This document shows positions 16,665 to 25,557 of a stretch of 64,000 nt of DNA, one piece after another; position 1 is the first letter of the stretch; each line of letters begins with the position of its first letter. This stretch comes from Vibrio vulnificus NBRC 15645 = ATCC 27562 (GTDB taxonomy: Bacteria; Pseudomonadota; Gammaproteobacteria; Enterobacterales; Vibrionaceae). The notes under the pieces were generated by a model. That model did not search any database. It had not been told where the DNA came from and worked only from the letters and a program-made list of their open reading frames with translations. The translations under genes were made by a program, and so were the position numbers. Location: the NCBI RefSeq assembly GCF_002224265.1, contig NZ_CP012881.1, positions 2,914,001 through 2,978,000 of the forward strand. The letters run 5' to 3'.

Positions 16665-18593
16665 GTGTGCCGTGGGCACAGGATCCTGTTATCTAAGGAA
16701 GGTAAACAGGAGAATGAGCATAAGCTCATGAAGAGATGGAGGTAGGCCCTCCAGAGTCTGCTGTCGGAAGTCGGCTCTAAACCACTTTCAAGTGGCTGTT
16801 ATTAAGAGTAATGGTCAGAAGCGTTGAAGGAAAGTCAGAATAGAATTCTGGCAAGGTAGAGTGCAAGGAGATGAGTAATCCCGAACCCATGTGGACGCGT
16901 CGTTAATTAGAACCAGCATCAAAACTGAGGTCGTTTTATTATCTCAGGACGAGTACACCGGTAAATTCCGAATGCTGGGTGTGCGGTGCTCGGCGTAAAG
17001 TGGGCATGACTTTGCACTAGGCTCTTTGTGGGAACCACGGGAACCAGTCATCACGATGTAAAGGAAGAAATATAAATGACTAAATTCATGAGTATGAGAG
17101 TACCGATGCGTGATACTGGGGCGGAGCAATTCGTAGTAGTGATGAAGGGCTTGTAATGAGCGTGGAGCGAAGGGATTGCGTCAAGTCGGTTGGAACGATG
17201 ACTCAACTGCCGACAGGCAGGAGGAGGTCGCACGGACAACCAAAACCTTTTGCAATATCCAAATGGGATGTAATGACTGCGTTCGAGAAGGTAAAAGCCA
17301 ACAAAGGCGGAGCCGGAGTGGATGGAGTAACGATAGAGGACTTTGAAAAAGACCTTAAAAACAACCTTTACAAGATATGGAACAGAATGTCATCGGGGTC
17401 CTACTTTCCCACACCGGTCGCAGCGGTAAGTATACCGAAAAAGTCTGGTGGAGAGAGGGTATTGGGTATCCCAACGGTCAGCGACCGAGTGGCGCAAACT
17501 GTGGTAAGAGACAAGCTTGAAATCATGCTCGAGCATCACTTCCTAGATGACTCTTACGGCTATCGAGTGGGTAAATCTGCTCATGATGCGATAGAAGTCA
17601 CTAGAAGACGATGTTGGCAGTATGATTGGGTACTAGAGTTTGATATCAAAGGTCTCTTTGACAATATTCGTCATGACTTGTTGATGAAAGCGGTAAAGAA
17701 ACATGTTCAGCTCGCTGAAGAGAGTCAGAGCCGGGATTATCAATGGATAACACTGTACATCGAAAGGTGGTTAGTTGCTCCGTTACAGAAAGCAGATGGG
17801 ACGCAAACAGAAAGAGAGTTAGGAACGCCACAAGGTGGCGTGGTAAGCCCAGTGCTTGCCAACCTATTTCTTCACTATGTTTTTGATAAATGGCTGGAGA
17901 AGAATTATCCAGACAACCCATGGTGTCGATACGCAGATGATGGACTTGTCCATGCAAGGACAAAGCCGAAAGCGGAGAAGTTGAGGGATGAGCTAGCGAA
18001 GCGCTTCAAGGAGTGCGGACTGGAGATGCACCCAATTAAGACGAAGATTGTTTACTGCAAAGATGATATTAGACGAGGGTCAGGTAAGCATATAGAGCAT
18101 AAACAATTTGATTTTCTAGGGTATACCTTCAGGGCCAGAACAAATAAGTGTAAACGTACAGGTCAACTCTATAATCGATTCCTGCCTGCGGTCAGTATGG
18201 CAGCAAAGAAAGTCATGCGAAGGCAAATCAGAGAGCTAAGAGTTCGCCAGGAAACGCAGTACAGCTTAGAGCAATTAAGCAGATGGTTAAGTCCAATGCT
18301 GAATGGTTGGATAAACTACTACGGAAAGTTCAGGCGAAGCGAATTAGACTCGGTATTCAGACACTTCAACAAGACTTTAGTACGTTGGGCGAGAAGGAAA
18401 TTCAAATCGCTAAAATGTCACAAAAGTCGAACCGTAGCGTTCTTTGATAAGCTATCGGCTCAATGCCCTAGATTGTTTCCTCACTGGAAATTTGGTTCAG
18501 CAAGAAGTTTTACTTGATGGGAGCCGTATGAGCTGAGAGGTTCACGTACGGTTCTGCGAGAGGCTGCTGGGGTGGTTCCGGTGGCCTACTCAC
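16665..18593 (+). mobile_element. Group II intron
   Basis: About 1929 bases. It begins GTGTGCC, fitting the GUGYG start rule, and ends ...CTACTCAC, fitting the AY end rule. Domain V is plain at 18521-18554: GAGCCGTA pairs with TACGGTTC and holds the AGC triad. A domain VI-like stem (GGCTGCTGG / CCGGTGGCC with wobble pairs) follows. Domains I-III should lie in 16665-17155, a stretch without a gene. The flanks are the two halves of a type B ORF-less cassette, so the target is 20 bases inside a cassette and not an attC. The exact 3' edge may be off by one base. Confidence 0.88.
17156..18517 (+). CDS. ltrA: Group II intron reverse transcriptase/maturase
   Basis: 453 residues. It helps the intron fold and copies it at a new site. 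Reverse-transcriptase blocks in order: GVDGVTIEDF, the SIPKKSGGERVLGIPTVSDRV region, LEFDIKGLFDNI, GTPQGGVVSPVLANLFL, the active site WCRYADDGLVH (YADD with two aspartates), then LGYTFR. The maturase (X) domain follows with WLSPMLNGWINYYGKF. The protein ends soon after (FPHWKFG), so the C-terminal HNH endonuclease domain is absent, as in several bacterial intron classes. All catalytic residues are present, so it may be active. Domain V starts 3 bases after the stop. Confidence 0.95.
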   Translation: MSVERRDCVKSVGTMTQLPTGRRRSHGQPKPFAISKWDVMTAFEKVKANKGGAGVDGVTIEDFEKDLKNNLYKIWNRMSSGSYFPTPVAAVSIPKKSGGERVLGIPTVSDRVAQTVVRDKLEIMLEHHFLDDSYGYRVGKSAHDAIEVTRRRCWQYDWVLEFDIKGLFDNIRHDLLMKAVKKHVQLAEESQSRDYQWITLYIERWLVAPLQKADGTQTERELGTPQGGVVSPVLANLFLHYVFDKWLEKNYPDNPWCRYADDGLVHARTKPKAEKLRDELAKRFKECGLEMHPIKTKIVYCKDDIRRGSGKHIEHKQFDFLGYTFRARTNKCKRTGQLYNRFLPAVSMAAKKVMRRQIRELRVRQETQYSLEQLSRWLSPMLNGWINYYGKFRRSELDSVFRHFNKTLVRWARRKFKSLKCHKSRTVAFFDKLSAQCPRLFPHWKFGSARSFT

Positions 18594-18936
18594 CTCAGTT
18601 GGTTATGGTTTTTTCTTTGTTCCCTCGGCTTTTCAGTTCGGTGTTTGTCGGCAAGTTGGCTTTTTTTGAGCGCTGTTTTTCGGACGCTTATTCTTTGGTG
18701 CTGAAAACTCTGAGTGTTGCCTCAATCGATTTTCGGAGAAGCGCGAGGTTAGGGTGGTTGGCTCAATCAGAAATCCATTTCTAGGTTTTCAAACTTCAAA
18801 CTGGATTAGCCAAAATTCCGAACCTGAATATCAAAACTATGATTCATTTCGGTTTCCTACGTTTTGGTTTTTGTTTGTAAATCAAAGTCGAGTTAATCTT
18901 GTTTTTAGTAAAACGTAAGCCATTGAAGCTTAAGCA

Positions 18937-19057
18937 TAACAAGGCGTTTAAGCGGGATTCATGCCGCATGGCATTTTTGGTTTGCAGTGAGTTTTGGTGG
19001 TGAAAGTGGTCTGCGGAAAGTTGGTTTATGCGGCATTCACCCCTTAACGCGGCGTTA
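18937..19057 (+). repeat. attC of cassette 13 (class 1)
   Basis: End match of 11 bases, TTAAGCATAAC, with the cassette start on the far side of the intron. Confidence 0.95.
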
Positions 19058-19187
19058 TGCAAATATTCAAATCAGCCCATTTCTCAGTGCTTATGTCTTA
19101 GGCTTTGGATGTAAATAAAATGGCTAACTGGCCAAAGCATTCTGGTAAACTGCGTCCAAACTAAGCGGTATTATTAGGACCAAAGCA

Positions 19188-19409
19188 ATGAGCCAAGATC
19201 AGCCAAACAACCCTTTACATGGATTAACGTTAGAGAAAATCCTTGTTCGCTTACAAGAGCACTATGGTTGGGAAGGGTTAGACAGAGAAATTCAAATTAA
19301 CTGTTTTTACAGCAATCCATCAATCAAATCTTCTCTCAAGTTTTTGCGTCGCACACAGTGGGCGAGAGACAAGGTTGAGGCTTTGTATATAGATACGTTT
19401 TGCCGTTAG
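19188..19409 (+). CDS. VF530-like DNA-binding protein (DUF2132, cassette 14)
   Basis: 73 residues matching the VF530 (DUF2132) family end to end: [53 protein letters not shown]. The family is a small helical protein reported to bind double-stranded DNA; its role is not settled. The family is normally met as a lone chromosomal gene, so its capture in a cassette is notable. It has an unusually long leader (130 bases after the junction), which could hold its own promoter. Start ATG 19188 with AGGA upstream. Confidence 0.88.
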   Translation: MSQDQPNNPLHGLTLEKILVRLQEHYGWEGLDREIQINCFYSNPSIKSSLKFLRRTQWARDKVEALYIDTFCR

Positions 19410-19419
19410 AACATTTGCA

Positions 19420-19540
19420 TAACAAAGCGTTTAAGAGGGATTCATGCCGCATGGCATTTTTGGTTTGCAGTGAGTTTTGGTGGTGAAAGTGGTGTGCGGA
19501 AACTTGGTTTATGCGGCACTCACCCCTTAACGCGGCGTTA
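19420..19540 (+). repeat. attC of cassette 14 (class 1)
   Basis: End match of 11 bases, ATTTGCATAAC. Confidence 0.95.
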
Positions 19541-19556
19541 TAAGCAAAAGGACAGT

Positions 19557-20390
19557 ATGAAGACAGTTATCATCACACTTCTATCAATTCTTCTCTTTCA
19601 AGGGATTTTGGTCGTTTTTTCAGGAGCTTCTGTGGTCTTTAATGACTTAAATGGTGGCTTTACTCTATTTGTAGATGTCGCATCGAAAGGCGCTACAATT
19701 GGTGTGTTTATTTGGGCTGTTTTCCTTTTTCAAGAGCAACGGAAGGAAAAGAAGGCAGATACTAGCCTACAGCGTTCAAAAGATCTTAGCTTTAGGCTTA
19801 TTGACTTCGTAGGTAGTTCTAATTATTCACTGAATAAAAATTCAGCGAATGTATTGATAGCATACTTATCATCGTTGAAAGCCGAAGTTGGGAATAAGAA
19901 CTCAACGGAAACACATTTAAAAGAATACAAGTTGGCTCTTGATATTGTAAATGAGTCACTAAAGGTAGTGACTCTTAGAGATATAATCGGTGTTGAGAGT
20001 GAAAATGATTATGATGGTGTTATCGAAACACTCACAGCCCAATATAAAGTTCAAGATAGCTTGAAGGCAATTGATCCAGACCTGTGTAGACGGATTGAAA
20101 GTGGCGAAATTAGTAATACAAATTTCTCTATTAATCCGCCTGATAGCGCATTGCGTTTATGGCAAATAGAAGAAATTATGAAATATGTCTTTGAGGCTAC
20201 AGAAGAACAAGTCGTAGAATCACTGGAACGTGAGCCAAATTGCTTCACAGATAAGCATCATCATATTCCTGTTTTGTTTGCCTATTATTACTTCTATACG
20301 GAAGGCTTATTGCACGTTAGTAAAGACAAAACATGGAGCTTTTCAACTAATGGGATTTTGATGGCATGTGAACGTGAATTTTGCTTATAA
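19557..20390 (+). CDS. Two-helix membrane protein with cytosolic domain (cassette 15)
   Basis: 277 residues; membrane helices at about 4-28 (VIITLLSILLFQGILVVFSG) and 42-63 (ASKGATIGVFIWAVFLF), then a charged linker (EQRKEKKADTSLQRSKD) and about 200 soluble, mostly helical residues. No family recognised. AAGGACAG precedes the ATG at 19557. The attC TAA is the stop. Same overall layout as the proteins of cassettes 9, 18 and 26 but without clear sequence likeness. Confidence 0.7.
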   Translation: MKTVIITLLSILLFQGILVVFSGASVVFNDLNGGFTLFVDVASKGATIGVFIWAVFLFQEQRKEKKADTSLQRSKDLSFRLIDFVGSSNYSLNKNSANVLIAYLSSLKAEVGNKNSTETHLKEYKLALDIVNESLKVVTLRDIIGVESENDYDGVIETLTAQYKVQDSLKAIDPDLCRRIESGEISNTNFSINPPDSALRLWQIEEIMKYVFEATEEQVVESLEREPNCFTDKHHHIPVLFAYYYFYTEGLLHVSKDKTWSFSTNGILMACEREFCL

Positions 20391-20510
20391 CAAGCAATTT
20401 AAGAGGGATTCACAACGCTTGGCACTTTTGCTTCTACTTCAGTTTTAGTGTTTATGGCACAATGCTTTAGGTATGGGGGAAGGCGTTGTTCACCCCTTAA
20501 TTGGGCGTTA
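20388..20510 (+). repeat. attC of cassette 15 (class 2)
   Basis: End match of 13 bases, TTTTGCTTATAAC, one of the two longest in the array. Supplies the stop codon. Confidence 0.95.
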
Positions 20511-20860
20511 TGCTTAATCACGCAAAATCAGTGGGTTATGATTGTTCTTTGTTCCCTTGGCTTGTGAGTTTTGTGTTGCTCGGCAAGTCGACTTCGTTTG
20601 GCGCTGTTTTCCGGACACTTATTCTTTGGCGCTAAAAATTCTAAGAGTTGCCTCAGTCAATTTTCGGGCAAGCGCGAGGTTAGGGCGGTTGGCTCAATCG
20701 GAAATTTGATCTTAGGTTTTTGAGTTTTGACTGCCAAAGTTCAAAGTCTGATTTTCAAAATTATGAGTCATTTCTGTTTTCTACGTTTTGGTTTTTGTTT
20801 GTGAACCAAAGTCGAGTTAATCTTGGCTTGGGTAAAACGTAAGCCATTGAAGCTTAAGCA
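20508..20860. other. ORF-less cassette 16 (type B body)
   Basis: 353 bases; a sub-branch with CGCAAAATCAGTGGGTTATG and GGCTTGTGAGTTTTGTG, like the B part of the chimeric cassette at 58901. No gene seen. Confidence 0.8.
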
Positions 20861-20981
20861 TAACAAAGCGTTAAAGAGGGACTTGGCACGCGTGGCATTT
20901 TCAGTTTGCGTTGGGTTTAGTGGTTACGGCACTATGCGGTAGCTTTTGTATTGCGTGCCTGCGCCCCTTAACGCGGCGTTA
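20861..20981 (+). repeat. attC of cassette 16 (class 4)
   Basis: End match of 11 bases, TTAAGCATAAC, on a class 4 arm: a type B body joined to a different attC class. Confidence 0.95.
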
Positions 20982-20999
20982 TGTGTACAGGAGAAAGCA

Positions 21000-21302
21000 A
21001 TGAGAGTTATTGATACTGAAGAGCAGCGGTGGTTCTTGTTTGAACATGAAGATGTGCTCTACTTAGATGCTAACTGTAATCATAGCTTTTTGGGCTACAC
21101 ATATATGATTAAACTCAACGAGGCTGAATTAAACCTATATCAATCCGAAGGTAGGGAGTATCTAAACCTGCTTTCTCACGATATCCATTATTCGGCACCT
21201 ATCGCTCAAGGGAGCCAGTCAGCTTTTAAAGGTCGAGATGTGACTAAACAGTTTTCAACTCTATCCCTTGAAGCTATAGAAAAATGGCGAGCGTTGAAGT
21301 AA
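21000..21302 (+). CDS. Unknown small protein (cassette 17)
   Basis: 100 residues, soluble, with an alternating strand-rich N-terminal half (EEQRWFLFEHEDVLYLDANC) and a polar second half. Not recognised. CAGGAGA precedes the ATG at 21000, an excellent ribosome site only 19 bases after the cassette junction. Confidence 0.7.
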   Translation: MRVIDTEEQRWFLFEHEDVLYLDANCNHSFLGYTYMIKLNEAELNLYQSEGREYLNLLSHDIHYSAPIAQGSQSAFKGRDVTKQFSTLSLEAIEKWRALK

Positions 21303-21307
21303 ACACA

Positions 21308-21430
21308 TAACAAGCAATTTAAGAGGGATTCACAACGCTTGGCATTTTTGCTTCTACTTCAAATTTAGTGTTTATGGCACAATGCTTTAGGTGTGGGTGG
21401 TAGCGTTGTTCACCCCTTAATTGGGCGTTA
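21308..21430 (+). repeat. attC of cassette 17 (class 2)
   Basis: End match of 9 bases, ACACATAAC. Confidence 0.95.
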
Positions 21431-21452
21431 AGTTTATAATGGAGTTCAATAA

Positions 21453-22094
21453 TTGATCGGAAAATCAGATTTTACAGTCGTATATGTTTCAGCCATAGTT
21501 TTAATCTCGTTTGGGCTCCTGATTGGGATAAACCTTCCAAGCGAAGGTGATATTAAATGGACAGACATATTGTCCTCAGTTTCCAATTTTGCTATGGCAT
21601 TAATTGCATATCGGGCATTAAATGTATGGAAATCTCAATTAAAGCACTCCAAGCGGGTCGAACAAATTGAAACCTTAAGAATGCGACTCGATGTATTAAT
21701 AAGTGCGTTTAATACAAAACTATTGAGGGTATATGACCAAAAACGCAATGACGTAGGCGATTTACTAGATAGTTTCAATCCTTGTGAACAATATTTGAAC
21801 AACAAGAAAGAATATGAATGCAATCACATTCATGAACTTAATGAAGCGATTAAAGAGTACACGTTCAACTTAGATAACTATCAGTCATCGTTTGGATATC
21901 CACTTCCAGAATCATTGATGTTTACAGAAATTAAAAAACATCTAGATGAGCTTGAGCAACAACTTTATTGCTGTTATTTGAATCAAGAGAAAGCATTTCC
22001 AGTATTTTATAATTCAGTTTCATCCAAATTGTCTAACTATCGGATCCAAATGCAAGCTGATCTAAAAGATGAAATGAGTGCGCTTTGGAAATAA
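21453..22094 (+). CDS. Two-helix membrane protein with coiled cytosolic domain (cassette 18)
   Basis: 213 residues from a TTG start behind GGAG. Membrane helices at about 7-28 (FTVVYVSAIVLISFGLLIGI) and 38-57 (ILSSVSNFAMALIAYRAL). The cytosolic part begins KSQLKHSKRVEQIETLRMRLDVL and looks coiled. Proteins with two N-terminal helices and a helical tail of this kind are common in phage-defence and cassette settings, but no named family is recognised. Confidence 0.7.
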   Translation: MIGKSDFTVVYVSAIVLISFGLLIGINLPSEGDIKWTDILSSVSNFAMALIAYRALNVWKSQLKHSKRVEQIETLRMRLDVLISAFNTKLLRVYDQKRNDVGDLLDSFNPCEQYLNNKKEYECNHIHELNEAIKEYTFNLDNYQSSFGYPLPESLMFTEIKKHLDELEQQLYCCYLNQEKAFPVFYNSVSSKLSNYRIQMQADLKDEMSALWK

Positions 22095-22097
22095 ACT

Positions 22098-22217
22098 TAA
22101 CAAACGGTTCAAGAGGGACAGCCAACGCGTGGCATTTTTATTATGCGTTGGTTTTTGTGGTTATGATGTTATGCGGAAGCTTGGTAGTGGCGTTGTCTGC
22201 CCCTTAACCGGGCGTTA
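22098..22217 (+). repeat. attC of cassette 18 (class 6)
   Basis: End match of 11 bases, ATAAACTTAAC. Confidence 0.95.
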
Positions 22218-22260
22218 TGGCTTCTTTCAAAAGTTACACTGGTTGGATGAACAGTGTTTA

Positions 22261-22289
22261 TTGTTTGTGTTCTATTCGTTGTGTAAAGT
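22261..22289 (+). promoter_or_regulatory. Candidate promoter inside cassette 19
   Basis: TTGTTT, a 17-base spacer and TAAAGT in the 107-base leader of a small gene. Modest match; position supports it. Confidence 0.35.
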
Positions 22290-22323
22290 ATTGTTTTTAC
22301 TTTAATCAAAGAGGGCATAATGA

Positions 22324-22542
22324 ATGCGTGAATCCTTACGCTGTAAAGTGCTAGATGTTTGTGCTAAGAAAATCGCACAAAAGGGTGAGAATGTTGGTGT
22401 TTCATTTTATGCATTTTTCGCTAATAAAAACGACGATCCAATGTTGTTAATGGAAGCAGCTACTTGGTGGATTCAAACTCACCAGCTAGATCACTTCGAA
22501 AAAGCCAACAAAATCATAGAAATGATTAAATCAGGCAAGTAA
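22324..22542 (+). CDS. Unknown small protein (cassette 19)
   Basis: 72 residues, soluble, with MRESLRCKVLDVCAKKIAQKG at the N-terminus and a segment DDPMLLMEAATWWIQTHQLDHFEKA. Not recognised; a small regulator or one half of a two-gene module cannot be excluded, though no partner gene is present in the cassette. GAGGG lies 8 bases before the start. A nearby ATG at 22319 is in another frame and stops after three codons. Confidence 0.6.
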   Translation: MRESLRCKVLDVCAKKIAQKGENVGVSFYAFFANKNDDPMLLMEAATWWIQTHQLDHFEKANKIIEMIKSGK

Positions 22543-22564
22543 AGAACACCTTAAGTCCAAGCCA

Positions 22565-22685
22565 TAACAAGGCGTTTAAGAGGGATTCATGCCGCGTGGC
22601 ATTTTTGGTTTGCGGTTGGTTTTGGTGATGAAAGTGGTATGCGGAAGGTTGGTTTGTGCGGCACTCACCCCTTAACGCAGCGTTA
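22565..22685 (+). repeat. attC of cassette 19 (class 1)
   Basis: End match of 10 bases, AAGCCATAAC. Confidence 0.95.
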
Positions 22686-23041
22686 TGCTTAATCACGTAA
22701 AATCAGTTGGTTATGGTTTTTCTTTGTTCCCTTAGCTGATTAGTTTTGTGTTTGTCGGCAAGTTGGCTGTTTTTAGCGCTGTTTTTCGGACACTTATTCT
22801 TTGGCGCTAGAAATTCAGAGAGTTGCCTCAATCAATTTTTGGGCCAGCGCGAGGTTAGGGCGGTTGGCTCAATCAGAAATCCATTTCTAGGTTTCAAACT
22901 TCAAATTGGATTTTGCCAAAATTCCAAGTCTGATTCTCAAAACCATGATTCATTTCGGTTTTCTACGTTTTGGCTTTGCGTGTAAATCTAAGTCGAGTTA
23001 ATCTTGTTTTTAGTAAATCGTAAGCTATTGAATCTTAAGCA
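22683..23041. other. ORF-less cassette 20 (type B body)
   Basis: 359 bases; first of six ORF-less cassettes in a row (22683-25410). No gene seen. Confidence 0.8.
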
Positions 23042-23162
23042 TAACAAGGCGTTTAAGTGGGATTCATGCCGCGTGGCATTTTTGGTTTGCAGTGAGTTTT
23101 GGTGGTGAAAATGGTCTGCAGAAATTTGGTTTATGCGGCACTCACCCCTTAACGCGGCGTTA
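23042..23162 (+). repeat. attC of cassette 20 (class 1)
   Basis: End match of 11 bases, TTAAGCATAAC. Confidence 0.95.
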
Positions 23163-23512
23163 TGTTTAGTCACGTAAAATCAGTTGGTTGCATCTTTTCT
23201 TTGCTTTCTCAGCTTTCTAATTTTGGTCTTGTCAGCAAGTTAACTTCAGTGTTCGCTGTTTTCTGGACTCCAATTCGTGGGCGCGAAAAATTCAGAGAAT
23301 TGCCTCATTGAAATTCAGTGCGCTTGTGAGTCGAATGAAGCTGCCTTAGTTTTAAGTTTGAGCTCAAGTTTTCTGTTTCTCACGCTAAAACCCAAAGTCA
23401 TTAAAACTAAATTTATGAGTTAATTCAGCTTTTTAGCGTCTGGTTTTGGTTTGCAAAGGTAAGTCGAGTTAAGCTCTTGGTATCGCAAACTCAACCCTTT
23501 GTGTCTTAAACA
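23160..23512. other. ORF-less cassette 21 (type A body)
   Basis: 353 bases, nearly the same as cassette 7. No gene seen. Confidence 0.8.
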
Positions 23513-23633
23513 TAACAAGGCGTTTAAGCGGGATTCATGCCGCGTGGCATTTTTGGTTTGTAGTGAGTTTTGGTGGTGAAAGTGGTCTGCGGCAGCTTGG
23601 TTTATGCGGCATTCACCCCTTAACGCAGCGTTA
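23513..23633 (+). repeat. attC of cassette 21 (class 1)
   Basis: End match of 10 bases, TAAACATAAC. Arms of the inner part differ from cassette 7 although the body is alike. Confidence 0.95.
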
Positions 23634-23985
23634 TGCTTAATCACGTAAAATCAGTGGTTTATGGTTTTTTGCTCCCTCAGCTTTTCAGTTTGGTGTTTGT
23701 CGGCAAGTTGGCTGTTTTGAGCGCTGTTTTTCGGACATCAATTCTTTGGCGCTGAAAATTCTGAGTGTTGCCTCATTCTATTTTCGGGCAAGCGCGAGGT
23801 TAGTACGGCTGGCTCAATCAGAAATCCATTTTTGGTTTTTAAACTCCAAGCCAGTTTTGCCAAAATCCGAGCCTGATTATCAAAACTATGATTCATTTCG
23901 GTTTTCTACGTTTTGGTTTTTGTTTGTGATTCAAAGTCGAGTTAATCTTGTTTCCAGAAAAACGTAACCCATTGAAGCTTAAGCA
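23631..23985. other. ORF-less cassette 22 (type B body)
   Basis: 355 bases. Carries GGTTAGTACGGCTGGCTC where most copies have GGTTAGGGCGGTTGGCTC. No gene seen. Confidence 0.8.
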
Positions 23986-24106
23986 TAACAAAGCGTTTAA
24001 GTGGGATTTGGCACGCGTGGCATTTTCAGTTTGCGTTGGGTTCAGTGATTAAGTCGCTGTGCGGTAGCTTTTGTAGTGCGTGCCTGCACCCCTTAACGCG
24101 GCGTTA
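23986..24106 (+). repeat. attC of cassette 22 (class 4)
   Basis: End match of 11 bases, TTAAGCATAAC. Class 4 variant with GGGATTTGGCACGCG and GCGTGCCTGCACCCC. Confidence 0.95.
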
Positions 24107-24462
24107 TGCTTAATCACCTAAAATCAGTGGTTTATGCTTTTCTTTGTTCCCTAGGCTTTTCAGTTTTGTGTTTGTCGGCAAGTCGGCTTTTTTGAGCGCT
24201 GTTTTTCGGACTCTTATTCTTTGGTGCTGGAAATTCAGAGAATTGCCTCATTCAATTTTCGGGCAAGCGCGAGGTTAGGGCGGTTGGCTCAATCAGAAAT
24301 CCATTTCTAGGTTTTCAAACTTCAAACTAGATTTGCCAAAAATCCGAGCCTGATTATCAAAACTATGATTCATTTCGGTTTTCTACGTTTTGGCTTTTGT
24401 TTGTGAATCAAAGTCGAGTTAATCTTGGTTCTGGTCAAACGTAACCCATTGAAGCTTAAGCA
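24104..24462. other. ORF-less cassette 23 (type B body)
   Basis: 359 bases; begins TTATGCTTAATCACCTAAAA like those at 54153 and 61115. No gene seen. Confidence 0.8.
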
Positions 24463-24583
24463 TAACAAGGCGTTTAAGCGGGATTCATGCCGCGTGGCAT
24501 TTTTAGTTTGCGGTGAGTTTTGGTGGTGAAAGTGTTCTGCGGAAAGCTGGTTTAGGCGGCATTCACCCCTTAACGCAGCGTTA
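24463..24583 (+). repeat. attC of cassette 23 (class 1)
   Basis: End match of 11 bases, TTAAGCATAAC. Confidence 0.95.
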
Positions 24584-24936
24584 TGTTTAGTCACGTAAAA
24601 TCAGTTGGTTGCATCTTTTCTTTGTACTCTCGGCTTTCTAATTTTGGTCTTGTCGGCAGGTTAACTTCAGTGTTCGCTGTTTTCTGGACTCCAATTCGTG
24701 GGCGCTAAAAATTCAGAGAGTTGCCTCATTAAAGTTCAGTGCGTTTTTGAGTCGAATGAAGCGATCTTAGTTTCAAAGTTTGAGCACCAGTTTTTCGGTT
24801 TCTCACGCTAAAACTCAATATCAGTACAATCAAATTTATGAGTTAATTCAGTTTTTTAGCTTCTAGTTTTGGTTTGCAAAGTTAAGTCGAGTTAAGCTAT
24901 TGGTTTCGTAAAACTTAACCCTTTGTGTCTTAAACA
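24581..24936. other. ORF-less cassette 24 (type A body)
   Basis: 356 bases; a sub-branch with GAAGCGATCTTAGTTTCAAA and CTCAATATCAGTACAATC. No gene seen. Confidence 0.8.
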
Positions 24937-25057
24937 TAACAAGGCGTTTAAGAGGGATTCATGCCGCGTGGCATTTTTGGTATGCGGTTGGTTTTGGTGG
25001 TGAAAGTGGTCTGCGGAAGGTTCGTTTATGCGGCATTCACCCCTTAACGCGGCGTTA
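24937..25057 (+). repeat. attC of cassette 24 (class 1)
   Basis: End match of 10 bases, TAAACATAAC. Confidence 0.95.
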
Positions 25058-25410
25058 TGTTTAATCGCGTAAAATCAGTTGGTTGCATCTCTTCTTTGCA
25101 TTCTCGGCTTTCTAATTTTGGTCTTGTCGGCAAGTTAACCTCATTGGGCACTGTTTTCTGGACTCCAATTCGTGGACGCTAAAAATTCAAAGAGTTGCCT
25201 CATTGAAATTCAGTGCGTTTGTGAGTCGAATGAAGCGATGTTAGTTTCAACGTTTGAGCACCAGATTTCGGTTTCTCTCGCTAAAATCTCAATATAAGTA
25301 CAATCAAATTTATGAGTTAATTCAGCTTTTTAGCTTCTAACTTTGGTTTTCAAAGATAAGTCGAGTTAAGCTCTTGGTATCGCAAAACTTAACCCTTTGA
25401 GTCTTAAACA
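25055..25410. other. ORF-less cassette 25 (type A body)
   Basis: 356 bases; begins TTATGTTTAATCGCG, one base nearer to complement its own end than most type A copies. No gene seen. Confidence 0.8.
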
Positions 25411-25530
25411 TAACAAGGCGTTTAAGAGGGATTCATGCCGCGTGGCATTTTTGGTATGCGGTGGTTTTGGTGGTGAAAGTGGTCTGCGGAAAGTTGGTTT
25501 ATGCGGCATTCACCCCTTAACGCGGCGTTA
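25411..25530 (+). repeat. attC of cassette 25 (class 1)
   Basis: End match of 11 bases, TTAAACATAAC. Confidence 0.95.
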
Positions 25531-25557
25531 TGTGTTTTGAAGTAGTTCGGAGTTATT

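Larger units (their letters stand above)
16645..18936. other. ORF-less cassette 13 (type B body), split by a group II intron
   Basis: The cassette body resumes after the intron: 20 bases before it (TTATGCTTAATCAAGTAAAA) and 343 after it (18594-18936). Removing the intron leaves 363 bases, the normal type B size. The 3' part has no supported gene. Confidence 0.8.

Noticed and set aside
18572..18784. 70-codon frame after the intron
   Set aside because: It begins in intron domain VI and reads a type B body; it is not preserved in other type B copies.
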